A stretch of 64,000 nt of DNA from Mesaphorura yosii. Its lineage: Eukaryota > Arthropoda > Collembola > Poduromorpha > Tullbergiidae. The stretch is taken from assembly GCA_009869945.1 (NCBI GenBank), contig WIXG01000113.1, positions 146,879 through 210,878 of the forward strand. Direction: 5' to 3'. Below the pieces are notes generated by a model, which was not told the DNA's origin, did not search any database, and was given only the letters and a program-made list of their open reading frames with translations. Positions 47,001-61,220 of this stretch are shown here, piece after piece (the stretch's first letter is position 1; each line of letters opens with the position of its first letter). The translations under genes and the position numbers were made by a program.

Positions 47001-47695
47001 CTCACAAACCCAAGACGGCCGAAGACACGCCACTCAAATGCCCCAAATGTGAATACATGCCGAAGCATTTGACAGACGCAAGAGAACACGTTCAAGCCAC
47101 CCACGTGTACCCCTTCAAATGTCCAACATGCTGGCTTATATTCAAGTCTCCAACCGAAGCTACCTTCCATTTTCGTCATAATCATGGAAGCGACACTTTA
47201 AGAGCCGTAAGTAATAAGAATGCGGTGCTGGAATTCACTGCTATGTTCCGTTCTTTGTCCGATTCAACTGGGACGCACCAACCGATGGAAATTGATCTCA
47301 AAAGTCTGTCAAATAATGAGGATCCAGAAGATGAAGTGCAGGTTATAGAAGAGTTAGCTCTTCCTTCTAAGAAGAACCAAACAGCAAGAAAGTCGACTGG
47401 TGGTCTTCCACCGTCACTAGCAAAGACGAAGGATGAAGCACCGACCACTTCGACCTTTGTCACCGTTCCATTTACACAACCAACTCCGAGACTCCTGAAA
47501 AATAACCCTTCGAACATGCCTGTTATCGACCTGTCAAATTTGTCGAATACACCTATCGTAATCGATGACTACGAACCTTATGACGATATACCCGTTGACG
47601 CGTTGGGGTCCCCTTCTGATCCGTTGGAGTGGGACGATTTGTTCGTCACTTCTGGTGCTGCATCGTCAGGATTAGACTTTATCCAGCTGGGTTAA
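38064..47695 (+). CDS. Large RGG/AT-hook multi-C2H2 zinc-finger nuclear protein
   Basis: Seventeen exons join in phase to 2,547 residues: 38064-38355, 38434-38620, 39485-39560, 39625-41379, 41458-41985, 42046-43222, 43305-43558, 43620-43816, 43882-44094, 44165-44358, 44431-44887, 44970-45377, 45452-45503, 45585-45844, 45913-46099, 46181-46350 and 46459-47695. The N terminus is R/G/Y-rich (HFRGRGRGRDNF), followed by a lysine/glutamate helix region and an N/Q/M/P-rich low-complexity stretch. Then come a basic segment with a classic AT-hook (LPRGRPRKGTKRRK) and a long acidic segment. From 43305 onward there are about 18 C2H2 or degenerate C2H2/C2HC fingers, for example FKCKHCDAASWSEGALKAHH. The tail has VIDLS and IVIDD followed by acidic residues, like SUMO-interacting motifs. 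A chromatin or RNA-linked regulator is likely. I cannot assign an orthologue. Confidence 0.88.
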
Positions 47696-49431
47696 TAGTT
47701 TACTGAAACAAATCTTTGCCGTTTGTATCTTGTTAAACTTTCATTTCGTTTTTCAGGAAGTTTTTTCTCATCTCGTTTAATGTATTTTGACCGTTCAGAT
47801 CTTTTTCTGCTAAGTAATATTCCTATTTTGTCAATAGTACCTTTTTTAATTGATAACCTTCTCCCGCCATACACAAAAATACTTCAGCACTCGGCACTCG
47901 CTATTTATGTCTGATAGTTAGCTAAGTTAAGGAACTCTTTCGTCAAGGCTCAAACTGTTGACTCTGAGTACTGATTTGGAACCCTTTTAATTAAACTTAT
48001 TGAATCTAATATAAACCATGAGCATCGTTTCTGTGGAAAAAAATGCACATTTTCTCCTGGTTGCTGCTCTTGTCTCATTATTGAGTTCGAAAGATCTCTC
48101 AAGTTAATTTAATTTGTGCAATCGAACCCCTTAAGAAAGCGTCTTCACGGATCAACTTAATTACCTGCCGAGAGTGGTAAAATGTAATTTATTCATAGAG
48201 TAGTGAAGAACTGTAAATCGCCTAAATGTATTGTACTTTGCGTAGACAATTGAATGATGTTCTCCAATGTCATCCTAATTAATGGGTGAATTTGTATATT
48301 TTATACGTTGGAATACTTGTGTTTGTAGTCTGAATTTTTAACAAAGCAAACATCACCCTGAAGCTGGAACTTTTGTGTTCCATGTGAATAAGCTTAAATA
48401 TTATCTAAGCACCTGTAAATAGTTAGTTCCGTCGTCCTGTCCATTTTGTTACATGACGTAGTTTCGATATCGCATACTTAGTTTTCATATGTAAACAATG
48501 ACGAAATTTATAAAATAAAATAACTTTCTTGCAAGTTAAAACTTATGTAGCTTGATGCTGACGCGCGGAAAGATAAAATACATCGTGTGCCTTACTATTT
48601 TGGAGCTGGACCTTTTTGAGGCTCATTCGGGACATAATAACTTGGAATGAAATGTAGCTTTATTTCCAACTAAACTGACACGATGCGCGACGGAAGATAA
48701 TCACTACGAAATTCACAAAGGACCGAAACTTGCAACGTTGCAACAAAGGTGCGGCGAAGAGTGGAGCTACCTACGGTTACGTAAAAACCTGTTGTGGGGT
48801 TCAAGAATGAAGACGTTGAGACACCTGTCTTGTGTATCCTATGAATTTTCATTGTTGTCTTGCAGGTGAGGTTAGACTGTACTGTATGGAAGGGCGGGTC
48901 GTTATGCACTGCATGTACAAGAGCTGCTGAGTCTGCGTTCCTCCGCTGTCGGTATTCGCTATGACTAATCCAGGCCATAATATTTACATTTTCGGAAATC
49001 GAAATCTCAATGCAATGCAACAGTAGCAGTTTGAGTTTAACGCAGCTCAACATTTAAACGTATTTCACGGGAAAATACTCAAACTAGAGTTAGCTTCCGG
49101 GCTGAAAATATTACTTGGCAGAACACTATCACTCCAATCTCTATCAAAGTATTTAAATTCGTGATGTGCCAATCGGTGACACCAAACTGTCACAATTGAT
49201 CGGAGAAAAGCTAGTTGAGATGTCAAGACGCGACTGGAGGGATGACATGTAATCGCTACCTCCAGGAGCGAATTTGGAAAGTAGTGAACGTAGTTTAGAA
49301 ACCTCTCCTGGTGACTTGCAGCAAATTTGAGGAGCATCGGAAAGTAAGCGTCCGCTGTCGAGGAATCTTGATTGACAATAAATTGACCGTTGGTCTAATT
49401 GCTTAGCATCATATTTATACTTGTTTTCAGA
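47696..49431. other. Zinc-finger gene 3' UTR and Contactin upstream region
   Basis: AATAAA at 48514-48519 is the probable end of the zinc-finger transcript (about 0.8 kb 3' UTR). The remaining 0.9 kb ends in a TTTTCAG acceptor at 49430, one base before the Contactin ATG, so a non-coding Contactin first exon lies somewhere upstream. Two open frames on the minus strand (49337 down to 48670) end near a minus-strand AATAAA but match nothing I know. Confidence 0.5.
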
Positions 49432-52400
49432 ATGGCTTTAAGAACTTATCACTGCATCATTGGCATGTTTTTGATTCCCACCACAACTTTATTTATGGCA
49501 CAGTCAGTACATGGTCAGAATGGTCAAAGTACTTCACGCGACTTCAATCCATTCAACACGTTCGGTGGAACGCAAGGGTTTGGTGGGCAAAGGGACTTTA
49601 GTGGAAACCCATTCAGCATTTCCAACACACTGCCTCCGACGGGGATAAGGGACAGGGAAAGAGACAGGGAGCGTGAGCGAGACCGAGACACACTGAGAGA
49701 TCCCTTCAATCCCTTCAGCCCGCAAAGAGGAATCGGGCTCAACACTTTCGGAGGAGGTCCTTTCGGAACCACACGTTTGGATTTTGACAGCACGTACAAC
49801 TTCCAATCCCCTGAGAACAAAATTTGCCCACCAGGCTGGGAACAGTACGAAGTGTCGTGCTACAGATTTGTCAGATCTCCTATTCACAATCGAGACGATG
49901 CCAGAAGGAATTGCCAGGTAAACGGAACACAACGTCGCAATCTTGATTATACGCAAAAAGTAAGTTTAATCGTCTCGTGTGTATGATAATTAGGCATACG
50001 GGAATGGTGCTGATCTCTTGAGCATCAATTCCTTGGAAGAGCATACGTGGATTGTACGGAGATTGACCGCCATCGATCCACAGCATCGTGAGTGGTACGT
50101 GTCAGGACGTCTTGCAGCCGGCAGTTGGATTAACGCTGACGGCTCTCAGTTTCCACCAAATTTTGATCAAGCATTCCTTCAGGATCAGCCCTCGTCTTCA
50201 TCTAATCTCCTCTACAATCATCTAGTTTATAGGTGTGTATAAGTATTAGTACTACCAGTCCTGTGTCGCCAAACAGAATAATACCGCTTAATTTTTGAAC
50301 TCTTTCTTAGTTATTCTGAACGAAGAAATCGAGCTTGGGGTCTACTGAAAGTGACTGGATATGACCTGCTTTTATACATTTGTGAAGTACCTTTGGCTCA
50401 AGTGCCTTACATTGACCTATCTATCGACGATAGAGATTTCGATTACGGAATAGAAGTCGACGATGTTAGAAAAATTCCGAAAGGGCCGTATTTTATTCAG
50501 GAGCCAGAAGATGTGGTTTTCGATCTCTCTCGAAACATTCTACGTTCGTACGTTTCACTCAGGTACGCCCAGTTTTTTAAAAAAATATCTTTCATTCGTG
50601 AGAATGTTGAAAAGACCAACGCCAAAAAATGTCTTTGATATTTGCAGCTGTTTGGCGGACGGATGGCCTGCTCCTATGTATGAGTGGTATAAAGAGGAGT
50701 ACTTAAATAACACGATGATTGAAATTCACATCGATCCGTTGAAGAATCCCAAGTATACGATCAGCGGTGGAATGTTGATCATCGACTCACCCAAGCAAAT
50801 TGAAGACAGAGGAAATTATCACTGTGTCGCAACAAATAAGTTTGGCTCAGTCATTTCGCAGACGGCTTCCATTTCATTCGGGTATATCGGAGAATTCATT
50901 CCAACAAGAGCACAAGAAATTGGAACGCAGTATTGGGGCAAAGCCATTTTCTGTGATCCTCCACAACATTATCCTTCCGTTCTGTACTATTGGTCCAGAA
51001 AGTCATTCCCCAACTTGGTAGAAGAGGACCAAAGAGTGTTTGTCTCGTATGATGGCAATCTTTACATTTCCTCAGTTGACATGAGCGACTATGGCCTCTA
51101 CACCTGCCACGTCCAGAGCACTGTCTCGGGGTCTGGTCGAACGGGTCCACTCTTTAGACTTCATGTGACATCAAATGGTTAGAAAAAATAACATTTTGCC
51201 GTAACATCAACTGCAGCGTGAATTTAACTACGCGATTTTTAATACAGCAAACTATCAGCAATTGAAGTTTCCAAACAACTTTCCAAAAGCATTCCCTGAA
51301 GCTCCGAAGGCTGGGAACGAAGTTCGTCTGGAATGCGTCGCCTTTGGATAGTAAGTCAAACATAACCAATTAGTTTCTCACGATGTGTTCCTAAGACGTG
51401 TGAATTTTGTGTCCAGTCCTGTGCCTTCCTATAACTGGACAAGAAAAATTGGAAGTATTCCGAAAGGTGCAATTTTATCAAATTACAACCGTGTTCTTAC
51501 AATTCCCAACGTGAGGGTCGAAGATCAAGGCGAGTATGTGTGCCGAGCAACAAACAACCGACTATCAATTGAGGATAGCGTTACGCTAAGCATTCAAGGT
51601 AAGATGACACCGTTCTTTGATGTTCGTTGGAGTACCTCAGACAATTTTATATATTTCTTTACCGATTTCTAGCTGCTCCAAATTTTACAATTCCGCTTGG
51701 CAATCGCCACATGGACAAAGACGACGACTTAGTTTGGATATGCGAGGCTTTTGGTATCCCCGACGTGGAGTATCAGTGGTATCGAAACGGGAAATTGCTG
51801 ACAATGGACACCCTACCTCCAGAAGATACAGGGAGGTATCAGATCCAAGATAATGTTTTGACCATTCGAGAACTGAACGAAGAAAATGATGCCGGAATGT
51901 ATCAATGCCGTGCGAATAACTCGCTCTTTGCCACGTTTTCCACTGGCCAACTGAGAGTACTCTGTAAGTCAAGTGCATGTCTTAAAATAATATTCTAGAC
52001 TCTCTTAACGTTCATTGTGTCACAGATATGAAACCAAGTTTCAAGAAGACTCCAGTATTGTCGGAGACCTTGGGGGCAGAAGGAGGAAATGTTACTATCA
52101 GGTGCCAGCCAGAAGCGGCACCTCGTCCCACATTTGTTTGGAAGAAAGACGGCAACATTATCGGAAGTGGTGGACGACGCCGCGTTTTTCCGGACGGAAC
52201 TCTTGTGATTCAGCCTGTTTCAAGAGATGATCAAGGACTTTTCACATGTGTCGCTCAGAATGTGCTTGGCATAGAAGAAAGCTCAGGATGGCTCGAAGTG
52301 CTGCAAGGGCCCATACTTGTGGAGCCGCCTCCTGAATATGATAATTACACAATGGGAAGCACCTTGAATTTGAATTGTCGCGCAGAGGCTGATCCAGCCT

Positions 52401-54551
52401 TGGATATTGCTTACGTTTGGAGGCGAAATGGCTTCCGCCTGGACGACGAGGAATACATCTACAGGGTTCTGGTGGACCCCCGAACTGGATTTTTGGAGAT
52501 TTCGAATGTCACCATCGACGACAGAGGCGAATATGAATGCGAAGTCAATACTTGGGTTGGATCTTTACGAGCTATATCCATGGTCCACGTGATGGGTCCT
52601 CCCGGGCCTTCTGGTAAGTAGATTTACATTTCGCATTTTTATATGCATAGGGTAGCCTTCAAATTCTTCTCTTTCAATTTTAAGGTGGAGTTCAAGCGTT
52701 TGATCTTTCTTCTACAACTGCAATTATAAGATGGTCGGATGGTGCAACAAATGGAGCACCGCAGTTTCTGTACACGATTGAAGGACGCACACAATGGGAC
52801 CCTGTGTGGAGAAAGCTCTTAGAAAGTAAAACAGGACAAATTCAAATGATGGTTCAAACAAGTATTTAATTGAATGTTTGATTAGATGTTGAAGCTGATC
52901 GGTTTGTGGATGTACGAATCGGGGAAACGACGCGGAAAGAAAAATTAGTAGGAGTCTTGTCGCCGTGGTCCGCATATGAATTTCGCATCTTGGCCGCTAA
53001 CAGATACGGCTACGGCATTCCTTCACCTCCATCTCCTCAATACAACACGTTACCAGACAAACCGTTCATTGCCCCGAGAAATGTTGGAGGAGGAGGCGGA
53101 AAAACTGGGTCATTGACTATCACGTGGGATGTAAGATGCATTTTTATATTTCTGCATTCAGTGTCAAGAACACCTTTAAGATATTCAAATGGTTGCTGGA
53201 ATATTATTTTGTAACTGGTTACGTCTTGATTATAATAGCCTCTGCCAGCAAAGGACCAGAATGCGCCAGGAATCTATTACAAGGTCTTCTGGAGAGAAAC
53301 AAGGAACTACACGGAAGGAGAATATCAGAGTGTCATTCTAAAGCAGTGGGGAAACATAGGCATTCACGTAGTTCAAGTCCCATCAATTAATTTCTACACC
53401 CTGTATGACGTTAAAGTTCAGGTCTGTCACAATCACAACTGAATTCAACTATGACGAGCGCTGGAATACCAAAGGCACTATATTGTTTGTATGCATGTTA
53501 GGCTTGGAATGATTTGGGTTCCGGTCCGGAATCTGCGCCAGTACCGATCTACAGCGCCGAAGATATGCCTCAGGCCGCTCCTGCTCTTGTGACTCCAAGA
53601 CCGTACAACTCGACTGCGATTAACGTAACTTGGATTCCGGTGGAAGAAACGCGAGAAAAGATTCGTGGAAAATTGATCGGGTACCGAGTAAGTACTAGCC
53701 GTATGTAAATCAATTCAGCTTCTGTTGCCCTCATTTCTAATCTTAATCCTATTGATTTAGATCCGTTATTGGTTGAAGAAAGACATTAATTTGTACGATC
53801 CCGAAGCGTTGAATTATCTCAGCCGCTCCCCAAAGCCATGGGCACTAATTGTAGGATTACAACCAAATACGTATTACTATGTTCAAGTCATGGCTTACAA
53901 CTCGGCTGGCCCTGGGCCGGCTAGTGAACCACAATATGGTACTGCATTTATTCGCGACCATTGTTGCATAGGCTTAACAGAACAATTTTATTCGTGCAGA
54001 TCGAACGATGAAAAAGGCACCACAAATGCCACCGATATCAGTTGCGATTTCCATGGTCGATGCAACGACTATACGAGTAACTTGGAGATTTGTCGCCACG
54101 TCTGTTGATGAAGAAGCTCTCATCGGATATAAAGTGAGTGCATTTTCAACTGCTTAGTAGAACGTGGATCCTAGCGCATCGTTTGTCGTATTAGGTTCGA
54201 ATCTGGCCGGCCGATCAAGACATTTCCACTGCGGATGATCATCTCGTCAATTTTGCGCACCGGCGATTGGAAGCTATAATTGGAGGCCTCCAGCCAGCCA
54301 AAAAGTACTTGGTGCGAGTGCTAGCCTACTCGCAAGGAGGAGACGGGAAGATGTCCTCACCCGCGCAAGAAATTATTTTAGGTGAGTTTAACGCAAGTAT
54401 GCTTAACCTGCGACCTTTTTTTAAGGTTTTGCGTTTTGATGTCCTTTCAGGGGATCCACTTGCTTTAAGGAGTTCAGCCTACCGATCTGTTTCACCATCT
54501 ATTTGGTCTCTACTGGCCTTGCTTTTCTTAACTTTAAATATTTTGAACTGA
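49432..54551 (+). CDS. Cont: Contactin (C-type lectin, six Ig, four FN3, GPI anchor)
   Basis: Cell-adhesion glycoprotein of septate and paranodal-type junctions, partner of neurexin IV and neuroglian in insects. Sixteen exons close in phase to 1,341 residues: 49432-49917, 49994-50232, 50311-50562, 50648-51177, 51248-51350, 51417-51598, 51673-51963, 52026-52613, 52685-52825, 52886-53130, 53239-53421, 53502-53687, 53761-53938, 54000-54133, 54195-54381 and 54451-54551. A signal peptide (about 1-30) precedes a low-complexity segment with NPF motifs and an RD/RE run. The C-type lectin domain follows (about 132-268, CPPGWEQYEVSCYRF). Six Ig domains show the usual Cys, Trp and DxGxYxC (for example DQGEYVCRA). 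Four fibronectin III domains follow. The end is hydrophobic (SIWSLLALLFLTLNILN) with no cytoplasmic tail, as for GPI anchoring. The lectin domain marks the arthropod form. Confidence 0.95.
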
Positions 54552-55019
54552 ATCTTTTTCCATCGACTTGCTGATCTTTTAACGAAGAGAGAATTGGAAC
54601 AAACGTACTTAATGTGTACTTCAAGGCTCTCCTATGTATTTATGAACCTCAAATTCCGTCCATTTATAACACTGTAGCTAAGTTAACTTTGTTATGTCTG
54701 AATTATGCAGTATTTATTAAGCTTTAGTTGAGTTGTCTGATAGTTGTTGAATTCCATGACATGCTGTAAACACCGAATCAAGTTATTTTTGTGTTATATT
54801 TTTGTTTAAATTAATATTCATCATTTTGCATTTTTACTGCCAAAATGGAGAGCTATAGCAATGTTTTGTAAATAAATTCAGACAATATTTTATTCGACCT
54901 AAGTCTGCGAGGTTGGTCAAAAACATTTCCTTTGGAGATTGAGGCGCAAACTAAAATGTTGAAATGCAAATTGAACTGGGCGTGCTAACAAAATTCATAA
55001 ACTACACCTAAGTTCTAAA
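54552..55019. terminator. Convergent 3' ends of Contactin and PhK gamma
   Basis: Plus-strand AATAAA at 54871-54876 serves Contactin. Minus-strand AATAAA at 54889-54894 serves PhK gamma. The signals point towards each other only 12 bases apart, so cleavage 10 to 30 bases beyond each would make the two mRNAs overlap by a few tens of bases. Confidence 0.65.
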
Positions 55020-57188
55020 TCATACCCTATTTAAGTTACTAATGTATATCTTCTTTAATTCGGTTTTTGGTATATTTTCAAACAACGCTGCTCGATTTTG
55101 GCAGTCGCCTTTCTTGACCCAGTGGCCATATACTCGAAACGCGCAGTTGTCCACCACCTGCAAGAAGAAGGAATGTTAGGTTGTGTCTTGCCCAGACAAA
55201 GCATATGGAGTTTTGAGCTTGCACAGGTCCCTTTCTTACCTTCCTGAATGACTTGATGGTGTATGGATCCAGTGCGGCGATAGCAAGGGAAATGGGTTCC
55301 GGAGTAAATCTTAGGCGATGAATTCGTACCATACATCGAATACAGAGGATAGCGAAACGAAAAATTTTCCGAGCATCAAATGCCTTTGGCGCGTAATGCT
55401 ATCCAGACAATACAAGAAGAAAGACTGAAAGCTTGACATGGATGAAATCAACGAATTAGCAACTTACCACAATTTGAAAGAAATCATGCTGCATAGCTTT
55501 CCCCACCGTAAGTCGCTTGGCTGGGTCAACCGTCAGGAGCTTCCTAATCAAGTCTTTCGGCGAGTCTAATCCACACATACCTTGAAGTCATTTTAGGATC
55601 GCGTCCTCGAGTGTTTGAAAGCAAAGAGTGTACCTGTGATACCATCCCACTCTGGGGAGTGAAAAGAATACTTTCCTTCCATAATATTTCGTAGCATCAC
55701 CATTTGCTTCCGGTGCCAAAAAGGGGGACATCCAACTAGCCTGAAAGGAATTCGTGAATTTTAGACCGACGAGATGGAATTATTGATGTAGGCACTTACA
55801 AGGTATACATAATGACTCCACACGCCCACCTGGAATTCCATTCAGAATCATCTATTAATATTGCAATATAAGTGCGAGCATCTCCAAAATAGGAACACAC
55901 TAACACGTCAACAGGTAAACTGTATCCCATGGCGTCTTCGTACATGGCAGCTTTCAGTAATTCGGGAGCTAGATAGCCGGGTGTCCCGCACACATCTACA
56001 CAAAAGTTAGCAAAATCACGCATGTTAGCACAACTGCCCTGCATACAATCATACAGTTGCCAGTGATTCACAATTTTACTCTCTCTATCCTTCATGCAAT
56101 CACTTCTAATTCTCCCCAACTCAGTAAGATCGAATAATAGTTAACGGAATAATAAACTCGCACCGCAATCGACATTGACATTATTCAAGTTTGTCAACTT
56201 AATGGAAATTAATTCCTTTTATACCTACATGTCAACTTTCTGATCATATCCTTCATGATTCTCAAACATATTACATCGCAGAAGTTCAGGGGACAAGAAC
56301 CCCGGGGTCCCACATAAATCTGATGAAGTAATTGATACATTATTTCTCGAGTTTTTGTTGCCAAATGCTGTACTCTGACAAAAAAGTCTCATCGCTTACC
56401 AAACAATTTCTCGTTTGGTTTCAGCACTCTTGCGAAACCAAAATCAGTCAATTTGACATTGAAATTATCGTCTAGTAAAATATTCTCAGGCTTCAGATCT
56501 CTGTGCACAATATTCTTGCTGTGAACGAAATGCAAAGCTTCGAACAGTTGTTTCATGATGTACCTGTAACCAGCAACCAAATATTAAACTCCGAATTTTT
56601 TAGATTGATCTTTTACGAAATAAAATATTCCTTACTTTGTTTTTTTCTCAGAGAGCGTCACCACATTCGTCAAGTAGTCAAATAGTTCACCATTGCGACA
56701 TAACTCGAACACAAGAAATATGAACGTTTTGGACTCAAAAACATCGTGAAGTTCAACTACAAAAAGATTTGTAATTATATTGCCTTAAAGTCTCGTGCTA
56801 TTTTTTTTATATTTTACGGAATTTACTTATGTAAGGGTGCCCAGACACGAGTCGGAGGATATGAACTTCTGTGAGAATCGACTCTCTGAGTCCTTGAACA
56901 TTGTGGTCTTCATTACTTAAGTCAATGATTTTTGCGGCGAATTCTTTCCCAGTCTCCTTTTCGATGCATCTTCTCACCGTTGAACTGACTCCCCTAAAAA
57001 TAGCCGTTCAGATCGATCAATTCAAATGTGATACACAAACATAAGCCGATTTGGATCCGCAAGTTCTTGCTTTCTTGTTTGCAGGGGACTTACCTTCCAA
57101 GTACCTCCTTTGGTTCATATTTGGCATAAAATTCTTTGGCAGCATCTTGATCTGGCAACGTGTCCTCGTCCTTCTCACCACGAGCCAT
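55020..57188 (-). CDS. PhKgamma: Phosphorylase kinase gamma catalytic subunit
   Basis: Catalytic subunit of phosphorylase kinase, which activates glycogen phosphorylase in response to calcium. Ten exons on the minus strand close to 389 residues: 57094-57188, 56827-56993, 56636-56756, 56400-56563, then 56229-56319 or 55905-55995, then 55800-55829, 55634-55740, 55468-55565, 55240-55398 and 55020-55157. The kinase landmarks are the Gly loop GRGVSSTV (31-38), Lys53, HRDLKPEN (148-155) and DFG (168-170). An Asp at 183 stands where the family has the Glu that replaces a phosphorylated loop residue, so constitutive activity is expected. The family block [20 protein letters not shown] follows. The C terminus keeps [15 protein letters not shown] and QNRAALFEN, the calmodulin-binding regulatory region. 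Two interchangeable fifth exons are described separately. Confidence 0.95.
55905..55995 (-). CDS. PhKgamma: PhK gamma alternative exon 5B (distal)
   Basis: 91 bases, entered in phase 1 and left in phase 2, encoding [20 protein letters not shown] and on to YSLPVDV. It covers the P+1 loop, the APE motif and the start of helix F (residues 183-213). The acceptor is TGTAG and the donor GTTAGT. Length and phases equal exon 5A exactly. It keeps the standard APE, whereas 5A has SPE. Confidence 0.9.
56229..56319 (-). CDS. PhKgamma: PhK gamma alternative exon 5A (proximal)
   Basis: 91 bases, phase 1 to phase 2, encoding [20 protein letters not shown] and on to YDQKVDM. The acceptor is TCATCAG and the donor GTAGGT. 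It aligns residue for residue with exon 5B and is closer to the usual NMFE/HxGY pattern of the family. Including both exons would shift the frame, so use should be mutually exclusive. Confidence 0.9.
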
Positions 57189-60992
<3,804 letters not shown>

Positions 60993-61220
60993 AGATAAAA
61001 TAATTCGCCAACGCCGATTTTCTAATGCCTTGTTTCTAAGAATAATAAATGAAGTTTATTTAGTTGATAAATAAATGCTCCTTGAATTTGGATAGCGAGT
61101 AAAGCTTCCAGTATTCAATTATAGCATCGTTCTTATCCAAATTTATTCTAACAGAGTTTCCTACTTGTCGCATTGTAAACAAGTAAGAAAATAGTAATTT
61201 GTGTCAGTTTTGTAATGCGT
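60993..61220. terminator. Convergent 3' ends of FTSJ3 and OXSM
   Basis: 228 bases separate the two stop codons. Plus-strand AATAAA lies at 61044-61049 (another near 61069) for FTSJ3. Minus-strand AATAAA lies at 61142-61147 and at 61055-61060 for OXSM. Confidence 0.6.

Noticed and set aside
48659-49394. Possible minus-strand gene: two adjacent frames (49337-49065 and 49053-48670) followed by AATAAA at 48659-48664
   Set aside because: No recognised domain, no clear splice join between them, and upstream exons would have to lie within Contactin. It may be worth a transcript check but is not supportable as a gene.
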